A stretch of 64,000 nucleotides of DNA from NCBI GenBank assembly GCA_900553355.1, contig USDK01000002.1:1-64000 (forward strand), given 5' to 3'. The position numbers and the translations under genes are program-made. A model generated the notes under the pieces. It was not told the origin of the DNA, did not search any database, and was given only the letters and a program-made list of their open reading frames with translations. Positions 28,339 to 36,763 of the stretch are shown here, one piece after another (position 1 is the stretch's first letter; each line of letters opens with the position of its first letter). Source of the stretch: an uncultured Lachnospiraceae bacterium (GTDB lineage: Bacteria; Bacillota; Clostridia; Lachnospirales; Lachnospiraceae).

Positions 28339-28347
28339 TGCTATAAT
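28339..28347 (+). promoter_or_regulatory. Extended -10 promoter of the ABC importer
   Basis: TGCTATAAT is an extended -10 with a consensus hexamer. No matching -35 is present, which is consistent with activation by a regulator such as the YesN-like protein. A GC-rich alternating stretch (ACGCGCGCGAG at 28319-28329) lies just upstream. Confidence 0.55.
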
Positions 28348-28395
28348 GAGCCCAGAACAAAGAAAGCAAAGACTTTCAGAAAAGTGAGGGACGAT

Positions 28396-29706
28396 ATGAA
28401 AAAGAAAAAAGTATTATCAATGTTACTGGTATTAGCAATGACAGCAGGACTCGCAGCAGGATGCGGAAGCTCATCTGATTCTGGCAGCAGTGCAGATTCA
28501 GATGCAGAGGGCCAGGTATATTATCTGAATTTCAAACCGGAAGCAGATGAATACTGGCAGGATCTGGCGGAAACTTATACGGAAGAGACAGGAGTGCCGG
28601 TTACCGTCCTGACAGCGGCATCAGGAGAGTATGAGAAAACCCTGAAATCAGAGATGGCAAAGACAGATGCGCCGACTCTTTTCCAGGTAAACGGGCCGGT
28701 AGGACTTGCCAGCTGGAAGGATTACTGCTATGATCTGTCAGATTCGGATATTGCAGGAGAGCTGACGGATGACAGCTTTGCGCTGATGGATGGGGACAAG
28801 ATGGCAGGTATCGCATACGTCATCGAAAATTATGGAATTATTTACAACAAAGCGCTTCTTAAGGAAGCCGGGTATACGGCAGATGACATCACAGATTTTG
28901 ACAGCCTCAAAGAAGTAGTGGAAGATATCACAGACAGAAAGGATGATCTGGGATTTTCGGCATTTACATCCGCAGGAATGGACAGTTCTTCTGACTGGAG
29001 ATTTAAGACCCACCTGGCAAACCTTCCGATCTACTATGAGTACAAGGATGAAGGAATTGACAATACGGATGCGATCAAGGGAACTTATCTAGACAACTAT
29101 CGTCAGATCTGGGATCTCTACATCAATAATGCAACATGTGAGCCGACAGAGATTTCTACAAAGACAGCCGATGATGCGACGGCAGAATTTGTAACAGAGG
29201 AAGCTGTTTTCTATCAGAACGGAACCTGGGAATACAACAATATCGCAGATGTTGGAGATGAAAATCTTGGAATCCTGCCGATCTATATCGGGGTAGATGG
29301 AGAAGAAGATCAGGGCGTCTGCACAGGAACAGAGAACTACTGGTGCGTCAATTCTAAGGCATCTGAAGAAGATATTCAGGCAACACTGGATTTCATGAAT
29401 TGGTGCGTAACTTCTGATGCAGGAGTAGAGGCTATGTGCAAGGATATGGGCTTTGTGATTCCATTCAAATCAAACCTTGAGTCTGACAATGTACTGGTAA
29501 ATGAGGCAAATGCATATATGGAAGAGGGAAAGACTCCTGTTACATGGGTATTCTCAACCATGCCTTCTGAAGAGTGGAAAAACGGCGTGGGCTCTGCGCT
29601 GACCGCATATGCGGCAGACCAGACAGATGCGAACTGGGATGCAGTGGTGAGTGCATTTGTTGACGGATGGGCGACAGAAGCGGCAGCTTCTTCGAACGCA
29701 GAATAA
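28396..29706 (+). CDS. ABC importer sugar-binding lipoprotein
   Basis: Extracellular binding protein of a carbohydrate ABC importer. It has 436 residues with a signal peptide and lipobox LAAGC (C23), then a Ser/Asp-rich tether. The body is a family 1 binding fold (TLFQVNGPVGLASWKDYCYD, AIAYVIENYGIIYNKALL-type). The ATG at 28396 gives the standard MKKKK start. A GTG at 28384 is in frame but less likely. It is followed by a hairpin and then two permease genes. The real sugar cannot be told from sequence. Confidence 0.92.
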   Translation: MKKKKVLSMLLVLAMTAGLAAGCGSSSDSGSSADSDAEGQVYYLNFKPEADEYWQDLAETYTEETGVPVTVLTAASGEYEKTLKSEMAKTDAPTLFQVNGPVGLASWKDYCYDLSDSDIAGELTDDSFALMDGDKMAGIAYVIENYGIIYNKALLKEAGYTADDITDFDSLKEVVEDITDRKDDLGFSAFTSAGMDSSSDWRFKTHLANLPIYYEYKDEGIDNTDAIKGTYLDNYRQIWDLYINNATCEPTEISTKTADDATAEFVTEEAVFYQNGTWEYNNIADVGDENLGILPIYIGVDGEEDQGVCTGTENYWCVNSKASEEDIQATLDFMNWCVTSDAGVEAMCKDMGFVIPFKSNLESDNVLVNEANAYMEEGKTPVTWVFSTMPSEEWKNGVGSALTAYAADQTDANWDAVVSAFVDGWATEAAASSNAE

Positions 29707-29716
29707 AACAGACAGG

Positions 29717-29752
29717 AAGCGGCGAGCAGACGTGGTCTGAACGCCGCTTTTT
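29717..29752 (+). terminator. Hairpin between binding-protein and permease genes
   Basis: AAGCGGCG pairs with CGCCGCTT, with an inner CAGAC/GTCTG stem, followed by a T run. It lies inside the operon, so it probably terminates only part of transcription and stabilises the binding-protein message, giving more binding protein than permease. Confidence 0.75.
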
Positions 29753-29769
29753 AAAAGGAGGAGAGATAT

Positions 29770-30612
29770 ATGGAGAAAGCAATGAAACGCTGCATGCCGG
29801 TCTTTGTACTTCCCACATTCTGCGCATTTATCCTGGGATTTATCGTGCCGTTTCTTATGGGGATCTGGTTGTCCTTCTGTAAATTTACTACGGTTACCGA
29901 CGCCCGGTTTGTGGGGATTTCGAATTATGTGGAGGCTCTGAAAGATACGGTTTTCCGCCATTCTTTCTGGTATACGGCCTTGTTTGCGGTGGTGTCTTTA
30001 GTCGTGATCAATGTATTTGCCTTCGCGCTGGCCATGGCGCTGACACAGCAGCTTAAGGGAACCAATATTTTCCGTACGATTTTTTTTATGCCAAATCTGA
30101 TCGGCGGTATTGTGTTAGGATATATCTGGCAGCTGATCTTTAACGGAATACTGGCTCGTTATCAGACGGCGCTGGGGCTGAATGAATGGTATGGATTCTG
30201 GGGACTGATCATCCTGGTGAGCTGGCAGCAGATTGGTTATATGATGATTATCTATATTGCCGGCCTACAGTCCATTCCAGGAGACGTGATGGAAGCGGCG
30301 CAGATTGACGGAGCAAGCCGGATCCAGCGGCTTTTCAAGGTGACAATCCCGATGATGATGCCTTCTATTACAATCTGTATGTTCCTGTCTATCACCAACG
30401 GCTTTAAACTCTTTGATCAGAACCTGTCGCTGACTGCAGGCGAACCGGCTAAGATGTCAGAAATGATGGCGCTTAACATTTTCAACACCTTCTATGGCAG
30501 GACCGGATGGGAAGGAGTCGGACAGGCAAAAGCAGTGATCTTCTTTATCATCGTAGTAGGAATTGGTATGATCCAGCTGCGGGCGACCCGTTCAAAGGAG
30601 GTGCAGCAGTAA
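29770..30612 (+). CDS. Sugar ABC importer permease (MalF/UgpA-like)
   Basis: Integral membrane subunit, 280 residues with six membrane helices. The conserved EAA loop contacting the ATPase is visible as DVMEAAQIDGASRIQRLFKVTIP. AAAAGGAGGAGAG precedes the ATG. It is followed directly (0 nt) by the second permease. No ATPase gene is in this operon. A shared ATPase must be used, for instance the one encoded at 45576-46676. Confidence 0.93.
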   Translation: MEKAMKRCMPVFVLPTFCAFILGFIVPFLMGIWLSFCKFTTVTDARFVGISNYVEALKDTVFRHSFWYTALFAVVSLVVINVFAFALAMALTQQLKGTNIFRTIFFMPNLIGGIVLGYIWQLIFNGILARYQTALGLNEWYGFWGLIILVSWQQIGYMMIIYIAGLQSIPGDVMEAAQIDGASRIQRLFKVTIPMMMPSITICMFLSITNGFKLFDQNLSLTAGEPAKMSEMMALNIFNTFYGRTGWEGVGQAKAVIFFIIVVGIGMIQLRATRSKEVQQ

Positions 30613-31449
30613 ATGAAAAAGAAACAGATATTCGGCGCGGCCGGAACAGGCATATTTACGATTCTCGGGGTAGTCTATATTCTGCCGATCTTGATCGTGC
30701 TCATGAATTCTTTTAAAAAGAAAGTATACATCAACAAAGAACCCTTTAAACTACCTGTCGAAAAGACCTGGAATGGAATTGAGAATTATCTGACGGCTAT
30801 CGATAAATATGAGCTTCTGAGTGCGGTCGGCTGGACGGTGCTTATCACGCTGGGATCAGTGCTGGTGATCCTGATCTGTACATCCATGTGTGCCTGGTAT
30901 ATTACCAGGGTAAAAACGACGTTTACAAAGACGTTGTATCTGTTGTGTGTGTTTTCTATGGTCGTTCCCTTCCAGATGGTGATGTTTACCCTCTCTCTGG
31001 TGGCAGACCGGACAGGACTGAACACGCCGTGGGGGATCATCATTATTTATCTGGGATTCGGTGCCGGACTTGCGGTCTTTATGTTCTGCGGATTTGTAAA
31101 ATCGATCCCACTGGAAATCGAAGAGGCGGCGCTGATCGACGGGTGTACACCTCTGCAGACCTTTTTCAGGGTGGTGCTTCCGATCATGAAACCGACCTAT
31201 ATTTCCGTGGGGATCTTGGAGACAATGTGGATCTGGAATGATTTCCTGCTGCCTTATCTGGTGCTGGATCTGAATAAATATAAGACCATTTCCATTGCGA
31301 TTCAGTATATGAAAGGAAGCTATGGACGGGTAGATATGGGCGCGGTTATGGCGGCGCTGATCCTGGCGGTAATTCCGGTGATCATCTTCTATCTGTCCTG
31401 CCAGAAACATATTATCAAAGGCGTGGCGGCTGGTGCGGTGAAAGGATAA
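30613..31449 (+). CDS. Sugar ABC importer permease (MalG/UgpE-like)
   Basis: Second membrane subunit, 278 residues, six helices. The EAA loop reads EIEEAALIDGCTPLQTFFRVVLP. The start codon abuts the stop of the first permease, with AAAGGAGG inside the end of that gene. With the preceding permease and binding protein it completes the importer except for the ATPase. Confidence 0.93.
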   Translation: MKKKQIFGAAGTGIFTILGVVYILPILIVLMNSFKKKVYINKEPFKLPVEKTWNGIENYLTAIDKYELLSAVGWTVLITLGSVLVILICTSMCAWYITRVKTTFTKTLYLLCVFSMVVPFQMVMFTLSLVADRTGLNTPWGIIIIYLGFGAGLAVFMFCGFVKSIPLEIEEAALIDGCTPLQTFFRVVLPIMKPTYISVGILETMWIWNDFLLPYLVLDLNKYKTISIAIQYMKGSYGRVDMGAVMAALILAVIPVIIFYLSCQKHIIKGVAAGAVKG

Positions 31450-31511
31450 GAAACACATGGAAGATTTCTTGCATATAATAGCATAGATACTGATTTTAGG
31501 AGTGTGCCCGT

Positions 31512-31868
31512 ATGGAACAGAAACTTCCCTATTATATGGTCTATCCGATGCCTTTTTTGTATGATGATGAGAGGCAGGCGAGAAGAGACATGGAGTACAT
31601 GAAAGGCCTGTATCCGGAGACGGCAAAGCGGCTGACACCTTATGTGGAAGAGGAATGTGACCGCCTGATGTATGACGGAAGCATGATCTATGATGAATAC
31701 CCGGATCCGCTTCAGCTTCGTCTGATCTGCAGACGAGTGTTTGACCGGGCTTCGGAAGACGAAGAGAAGCCGGGGAGCTGGATGCAGGATCTGATCCAGG
31801 TCATGACCTATCAGGAGATCTTAAGAAGACGGAGCGAATACCGCAGCAGCAAAAGAAGATTTTACTGA
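31512..31868 (+). CDS. Conserved small protein of unknown function
   Basis: The 118 residues begin MEQKLPYYMVYPMPFLYDDERQ and are rich in Tyr, Arg and acidic residues. No signal peptide or membrane helix is seen. The first half contains YMKGLYPETAKRLTPYVEEECDRLMYDGSMIYDE, broken here by no gaps, and looks alpha-helical. AGGAG lies before the ATG and a strong terminator follows. It may be the last gene of the importer operon or be transcribed alone (a TATAAT is at 31475). I do not recognise a family. Confidence 0.8.
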   Translation: MEQKLPYYMVYPMPFLYDDERQARRDMEYMKGLYPETAKRLTPYVEEECDRLMYDGSMIYDEYPDPLQLRLICRRVFDRASEDEEKPGSWMQDLIQVMTYQEILRRRSEYRSSKRRFY

Positions 31869-31874
31869 AATAAG

Positions 31875-31915
31875 AAGGAGCCGGACCCTGGCATTAAGGG
31901 CCTGACTCCTTTTTT
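31875..31915 (+). terminator. Terminator after the 118-residue gene
   Basis: Stem of AGGAG and CCCT against AGGG and CTCCT with small bulges, then TTTTTT. It isolates aroK from the ABC importer region. Confidence 0.85.
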
Positions 31916-31985
31916 AGAATGGACGAATGCGGAAAGTTGTGATAAAATACACAAAGCGCGAAAGAAGAAAGGAGAAAGGCGGTAT

Positions 31986-32498
31986 ATGGATAATATCATA
32001 TTTATCGGTATGCCTGCGGTGGGGAAAAGTACCGTAGGGGTAGTCGTGGCAAAACGTCTGGGATATCGGTTTGTAGATGCGGATATTTTGATTCAGGAGA
32101 CTGAGGGAAAGCTTTTAAAAGAGATTATCCAGGAAAAGGGTATCGAGGGATTCCTGCAGGTAGAAGACCGGGTAAATGCCGGGATCTGTGCGGACCATGC
32201 CGTGATTTCACCGGGAGGAAGCGTGGTATACTGCGAAAACGCCATGAATCATTATAAAGAAATCGGCAGAATCGTATATTTAAAGGCATCTTACGAGACA
32301 ATAAATAAAAGATTGAATAATGCAAGAAACAGGGGCGTAGTATTAAAGGATGGACAGTCCCTGAAAGATCTGTATGAGGAGCGGGTAAAGCTGTTTGAAA
32401 GGTATGCAGATATTACGATCTGCGAAGACGGGATGGAGCTGGAAGAGACGATTCAGGCAGTGCTGGATGCAGTGGAAAAGGATAAAAAACATCAATAA
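31986..32498 (+). CDS. aroK: Shikimate kinase
   Basis: Phosphorylates shikimate at the 3-OH. The 170 residues have the P-loop GMPAVGKST at 8-16. The shikimate-site segment DADILIQ (VDAD in place of the usual DSD) is followed by GGSVVYCENAM (GG motif). GGAGAAAGG precedes the ATG. It stands away from aroF-aroB and just before murA. The DAD variant and the short lid suggest a divergent but complete member. Confidence 0.9.
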   Translation: MDNIIFIGMPAVGKSTVGVVVAKRLGYRFVDADILIQETEGKLLKEIIQEKGIEGFLQVEDRVNAGICADHAVISPGGSVVYCENAMNHYKEIGRIVYLKASYETINKRLNNARNRGVVLKDGQSLKDLYEERVKLFERYADITICEDGMELEETIQAVLDAVEKDKKHQ

Positions 32499-32534
32499 AG
32501 ATATTACAGATAAGTTACAAAATGTAAAAAATGT

Positions 32535-32562
32535 TTTACAAATGCAAATTCTATGATATAAT
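32535..32562 (+). promoter_or_regulatory. Promoter of murA with overlapping inverted repeat
   Basis: TTTACA, 16 nt, TATAAT. The inverted repeat TGTAAAA-AATG-TTTTACA (32523-32540) covers the -35 box, so it could be an operator. The 5' leader before murA is about 65 nt and A/T-rich. Confidence 0.65.
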
Positions 32563-32631
32563 ATCGAAGAATATAGAGTTGAAAATTTGTAAAATGAGAG
32601 TAAAATAGATTGTATTTTTTTGAGGTGTGTT

Positions 32632-33924
32632 ATGGAACAATATATTATTAAGGGCGGACATCCGCTGGTCGGAGAAGTAGAGATTGGCGGTGCGAAGAAT
32701 GCTGCGCTTGCGATTTTGTCTGCGGCAATTATGACAGATGAAACGGTATTGATCGATAATCTTCCGGATGTAAATGATATCAATGTATTGCTGGATGCAA
32801 TCGAGGGGATTGGGGCAATGGTTCACCGGGTGGACAGACATACGGTGAAGATTAATGGAAAAAATATTCATGATATTTCTATCGAATATGATTATATTAA
32901 AAAAATCCGTGCGTCCTATTATCTGCTGGGGGCGCTGCTTGGAAAATATAAACGTGCAGAGGTAGCTCTGCCGGGCGGATGCAATATCGGAAGCCGTCCG
33001 ATCGACCAGCATATCAAAGGATTCCGTGCGCTGGGTGCAGATGTTGAGATTGAATTTGGCAAGATCATGGCTGAGGCGGATCGTCTGGTCGGAAAGCATA
33101 TTTATTTTGACGTGGTCAGTGTGGGGGCAACCATCAACGTAATGATGGCAGCAGCTATGGCAGAGGGTATGACGATCCTTGAGAACGTGGCCAAGGAACC
33201 GCATGTGGTTGATGTGGCAAATTTCCTGAACAGTATGGGAGCCAACATCCGCGGCGCCGGTACAGACGTGATCAAGATCCGTGGCGTACAGAGCCTTCAC
33301 GGTACAGAATATTCCGTAATCCCGGATCAGATTGAGGCCGGAACCTTTATGTTTGCGGCAGCAGCTACAAAGGGAGACGTGACAGTCTTAAATGTAATTC
33401 CGAAGCACCTGGAAGCAACTATTGCAAAGCTGGTAGAGATTGGATGCGAAGTAGAAGAGTTTGACGATGCGGTCCGCGTGGTGTCCAAGGGCAACTTAAG
33501 AAGCACACACGTAAAGACCCTGCCATATCCAGGATTCCCGACAGACATGCAGCCACAGATCGGCGTGACGCTGGCTCTGTGCAAGGGGACAAGTATTATT
33601 ACAGAAAGTATTTTTGAGAATCGTTTCAAATATCTGGATGAGCTGGCAAGAATGGGCGCAAATATTAAGATCGAAGGAAATTCCGCAACCATCGAAGGCG
33701 TAGATCACTTCACCGGAGCAAGAGTCAGCGCGCCGGATCTGCGCGCAGGCGCAGCACTGTGCATCGCAGGGCTGGCAACCGACGGAATTACTATCGTGGA
33801 TGACATCGTGTATATCCAGAGAGGCTACGAAAGATTCGAAGAAAAACTTCGCTCAATTGGCGGAATTATCGAAAAAGTATCAACAGAAAAAGAAATTCAG
33901 AAGTTCAAATTAAAAGTAGGTTAA
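32632..33924 (+). CDS. murA: UDP-N-acetylglucosamine 1-carboxyvinyltransferase
   Basis: First committed step of peptidoglycan synthesis, adding enolpyruvate from PEP to UDP-GlcNAc. The protein has 430 residues. K22-N23 (GGAKNAAL) and the catalytic C117 (LPGGCNIGSRPID) are present. The presence of cysteine predicts fosfomycin sensitivity of this enzyme. The ATG at 32632 follows GAGGTG. A TTG at 32620 is in frame but overlaps the site. It is followed by a perfect 23-bp palindrome. Confidence 0.96.
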   Translation: MEQYIIKGGHPLVGEVEIGGAKNAALAILSAAIMTDETVLIDNLPDVNDINVLLDAIEGIGAMVHRVDRHTVKINGKNIHDISIEYDYIKKIRASYYLLGALLGKYKRAEVALPGGCNIGSRPIDQHIKGFRALGADVEIEFGKIMAEADRLVGKHIYFDVVSVGATINVMMAAAMAEGMTILENVAKEPHVVDVANFLNSMGANIRGAGTDVIKIRGVQSLHGTEYSVIPDQIEAGTFMFAAAATKGDVTVLNVIPKHLEATIAKLVEIGCEVEEFDDAVRVVSKGNLRSTHVKTLPYPGFPTDMQPQIGVTLALCKGTSIITESIFENRFKYLDELARMGANIKIEGNSATIEGVDHFTGARVSAPDLRAGAALCIAGLATDGITIVDDIVYIQRGYERFEEKLRSIGGIIEKVSTEKEIQKFKLKVG

Positions 33925-33928
33925 GTTC

Positions 33929-33978
33929 TTTCAATTGGGGACGGGGGATTTTCGGAAATCCCCCGTCCCCAATTGAAA
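33929..33978. repeat. Perfect 23-bp palindrome with GGGGACG core
   Basis: Arms TTTCAATTGGGGACGGGGG/ATTT and their exact complement surround a TCGG loop. It lies 4 nt after murA and 25 nt before the MFS gene. The GGGGACG/CGTCCCC core is shared with the palindromes at 55842 and 60085, so it looks like a dispersed REP-type element. It can also act as a terminator-like hairpin, though it lacks a T tract. Confidence 0.8.
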
Positions 33979-34003
33979 TTTATGTGGAAAATGTGGATAA
34001 CAT

Positions 34004-35185
34004 ATGTGGAAAGAGTGGAAAAGTAACAGGTATTTTATTTTGGTGGTTGCGGCGGCTGTAAATTTTGTGCATGGCAACCCGTATATCTGGACGGTGTTTC
34101 AGCCGTATATGCAGAAGGAGTTTGGGGTGTCGACGGCTGTGTCCAGCCAGCCGTTTACTTTGATCATCGGAGTGTTTGCCTTTGGAAATATGATTGGTGG
34201 ATATTTGCAGCACAGGATCGGGGCAAAGAAGACGATGTTGTACGGAAGTCTGTTTATGTGTCTGGGCTTTTTGATGGCAGCGCTGGCGCCGCAGGACGCG
34301 CCGTGGATGGTTTCGCTTGGGTACGGCGTGATTGGAGGACTGGGATCCGGCTGTGCTTTCAGTATGCTGGTGGCAGTGCCGCAAGGCTGGTTCCCGGACA
34401 AACGTGGGCTGGTTACCGGGATCACCATCGGCGTGATCGGAATCTCAGGTGTGGTCATGAATCCGCTGTGTGACTGGATCCTGTCGAGAAAAGGGTTTCA
34501 TTTTGCCATGCTTATCGTGACGGTCATTTATGCAGTGCTGTGCCTGGGCGGTTTTTTCCTGGAAGAAGCTCCGGAGGAAATTCAGAGGCGCGGTACCGGG
34601 AATGGAGAAATGGACGAGATGTGGAAGGAAAAGGACCAGAGGCAGTATACCGTAGTGGAAATGATGAAGACCAAGCGCTATTACTGGATCAGCCTGGCAA
34701 TGGCATTAGCGGTGCCGGCGTATGTACTGGTCAATCCTCTGATGAAGTCTCTGGGCATGGAAAGGGGCCTTACGGGGGCGCAGGCGCTGGCCGGTGTAAC
34801 GATCGCGTCGGTGGCAAACATTGTCGGCCGTGTGGCGGCGCCGTGGCTGTCTGATAAAATCGGACGGAAGAGCGTCGTTTATCTTTTGTTTATTCTGGCA
34901 ATGTTTTCCTCATTTGGACTCATGGCGGCCGGAGGGATACTGTTTGCTGCGTTATGCTCTGTGATCTGTATGGTATACGGAGGCGTGGTGAGCGTATTTC
35001 CGGTACTGGTATCTGATTGTTTCGGCATGAAACATCAGGGCACAAATTTTGGAGCAGTCATGATCGGATATGGAATTGCCTCCGTACTCTGCCCGGTGCT
35101 GCTGGAGACGGCAGGACAGGTAAATGCGCTGCTGGCCGCCGGAGTCTGCTGTGTGGCAGGACTGGCCGCAACGAAAAAAATCTAA
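34004..35185 (+). CDS. MFS transporter, oxalate/formate antiporter (OFA)-like
   Basis: Integral membrane carrier of 393 residues with about 12 helices. It starts with the OFA-like NPYIWTVFQPYMQKEFGVS and has GLGSGCAFSMLVAVPQGWFPDKRGLVTG, a family signature segment. The substrate is not known; monocarboxylates are typical for the group. The ATG at 34004 is the first possible start, because a stop codon lies two codons upstream. No clear ribosome site is present (only GGAT). The palindrome after murA lies just upstream, so expression may depend on read-through. Confidence 0.85.
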   Translation: MWKEWKSNRYFILVVAAAVNFVHGNPYIWTVFQPYMQKEFGVSTAVSSQPFTLIIGVFAFGNMIGGYLQHRIGAKKTMLYGSLFMCLGFLMAALAPQDAPWMVSLGYGVIGGLGSGCAFSMLVAVPQGWFPDKRGLVTGITIGVIGISGVVMNPLCDWILSRKGFHFAMLIVTVIYAVLCLGGFFLEEAPEEIQRRGTGNGEMDEMWKEKDQRQYTVVEMMKTKRYYWISLAMALAVPAYVLVNPLMKSLGMERGLTGAQALAGVTIASVANIVGRVAAPWLSDKIGRKSVVYLLFILAMFSSFGLMAAGGILFAALCSVICMVYGGVVSVFPVLVSDCFGMKHQGTNFGAVMIGYGIASVLCPVLLETAGQVNALLAAGVCCVAGLAATKKI

Positions 35186-35210
35186 GGAGGCACAGGATAA
35201 AAATTGGCTC

Positions 35211-35239
35211 TTGACAACCTGTGTAAAAGAGTGTAAAGT
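35211..35239 (+). promoter_or_regulatory. Promoter of the SAM riboswitch-metK transcript
   Basis: Consensus TTGACA, 17 nt, TAAAGT. It lies 25 nt after the MFS stop codon, and transcription would begin about 30 nt before the riboswitch. Confidence 0.8.
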
Positions 35240-35278
35240 CTTACTCGTACATAAAATTTAACATATTGCAGACTTTCT

Positions 35279-35376
35279 CTTATTCAGAGCAGTGGAGATA
35301 CAAAGGATCTGTGAAGCTGCGGCAACCCCCGCGATATCGGGAAGGTGCCAACCTGAGCGAGCAATCGAACAATAAG
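35279..35376 (+). promoter_or_regulatory. SAM-I (S-box) riboswitch
   Basis: S-adenosylmethionine-binding leader. The closing helix P1 pairs CTTATT with AATAAG (extended by CT/AG). The core contains the conserved AGAGCAGTGGAG, GAAGCTGCGGCAACC and AAGGTGCCAACCTG-type segments, in the correct order. A terminator hairpin follows 23 nt later. High SAM should end transcription before metK. Confidence 0.95.
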
Positions 35377-35399
35377 AGGATTGGTTTATGAAGATATAA

Positions 35400-35427
35400 A
35401 GCAGTCCGCTTATGCGGACTGCTTTTT
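35400..35427 (+). terminator. Riboswitch-controlled terminator
   Basis: AGCAGTCCGC pairs with GCGGACTGCT around TTAT, followed by TTTTTT. This is the expression platform of the SAM-I riboswitch. Confidence 0.93.
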
Positions 35428-35497
35428 TGATGACATGGATCACTCAAACGGGAGAAAGGATGCCGAAAAAGAAAACAGGCAAAGGAGACAAAAAGCT

Positions 35498-36685
35498 ATG
35501 GAGAGACATTTATTTACTTCAGAATCTGTAACAGAAGGCCATCCGGACAAGATGTGCGACCAGATCTCGGATGCGATCCTGGACGCGCTGATGGAGCAGG
35601 ATCCCATGAGCCGTGTAGCGTGTGAGACCTGCACGACCACCGGTCTTGTGATGGTCATGGGCGAGATTACCACAAATGCGTATGTAGATATCCAGAAGAT
35701 TGTGCGTGATACAGTCAGGGAGATCGGTTATACAAGAGGAAAATTTGGCTTTGATGCGGATACCTGCGGGGTGATCACAGCCATTGATGAACAGTCTGCC
35801 GACATTGCCCTGGGAGTGGATAAGGCGCTGGAGGCAAAGGAGAGCCAGATGTCAGATGCAGATCTTGATGAGATCGGCGCCGGAGACCAGGGAATGATGT
35901 TCGGCTATGCCTCTGATGAGACGCCGGAATTCATGCCATATCCGATCGCACTGGCGCACAAGCTGGCACGCAGACTAACAGAAGTACGGAAAAACGGAAC
36001 CCTGCCTTATCTGCGCCCGGACGGCAAGACACAGGTGACCGTAGAATATGATGAAAACGGCGTGCCTTTCCGCCTGGATGCAGTGGTGCTTTCCACCCAG
36101 CACAATCCGGAAGTCAGCCAGGAACAGATTCATGAGGATATCAAGAAATATGTATTTGACGCTGTGATCCCGGAAGGGATGACGGATGAAGAAACGAAGT
36201 TCTTTATCAATCCGACCGGCCGATTTGTCATCGGCGGCCCTCACGGAGACAGCGGACTGACAGGACGCAAGCTGATCGTAGATACTTACGGTGGGATGGC
36301 CCGTCACGGCGGCGGAGCATTTTCAGGCAAGGACTGCACCAAGGTAGACCGTTCAGCAGCTTATGCGGCCCGGTATGTGGCAAAGAATATGGTGGCGGCA
36401 GGGCTTGCAAAGAAATGTGAGATCCAGCTGTCATATGCCATCGGAGTAGCTCATCCGACATCCATCATGGTAGACACCTTCGGAACCGGAAAACTTAGCG
36501 ACCAGAAGCTGGTAGAAATCATCCGGGAGAACTTCGACCTTCGCCCGGCCGGCATCATCAAGATGCTGGATCTGAGACGGCCGATCTACAAGCAGACAGC
36601 CGCATACGGCCATTTCGGACGGACAGACATCGACCTTCCGTGGGAAAAACTGGACAAAGTAGACGTGCTGAAAAAGTATTTATAA
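35498..36685 (+). CDS. metK: S-adenosylmethionine synthetase
   Basis: Makes SAM from methionine and ATP. The 395 residues carry the ATP/phosphate-binding HPDK motif (H15-K18), [12 protein letters not shown], and GGAFSGKD. The ATG at 35498 follows AAAGGAG and gives the standard start [18 protein letters not shown]. An upstream in-frame stretch from 35381 runs through the terminator and is rejected. It is feedback regulated by the SAM-I riboswitch and isolated by a downstream terminator. Confidence 0.98.
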   Translation: MERHLFTSESVTEGHPDKMCDQISDAILDALMEQDPMSRVACETCTTTGLVMVMGEITTNAYVDIQKIVRDTVREIGYTRGKFGFDADTCGVITAIDEQSADIALGVDKALEAKESQMSDADLDEIGAGDQGMMFGYASDETPEFMPYPIALAHKLARRLTEVRKNGTLPYLRPDGKTQVTVEYDENGVPFRLDAVVLSTQHNPEVSQEQIHEDIKKYVFDAVIPEGMTDEETKFFINPTGRFVIGGPHGDSGLTGRKLIVDTYGGMARHGGGAFSGKDCTKVDRSAAYAARYVAKNMVAAGLAKKCEIQLSYAIGVAHPTSIMVDTFGTGKLSDQKLVEIIRENFDLRPAGIIKMLDLRRPIYKQTAAYGHFGRTDIDLPWEKLDKVDVLKKYL

Positions 36686-36704
36686 AAATTTTATAAAAGT
36701 TTAT

Positions 36705-36732
36705 GGGTGCTTTGTTAAGAAGCACCCTTTTT
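36705..36732 (+). terminator. Terminator of metK
   Basis: GGGTGCTT pairs with AAGCACCC around a short loop, followed by TTTTT. Confidence 0.88.
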
Positions 36733-36763
36733 CATGCTATACTTTTGTCGGAGGATGTAGTCT

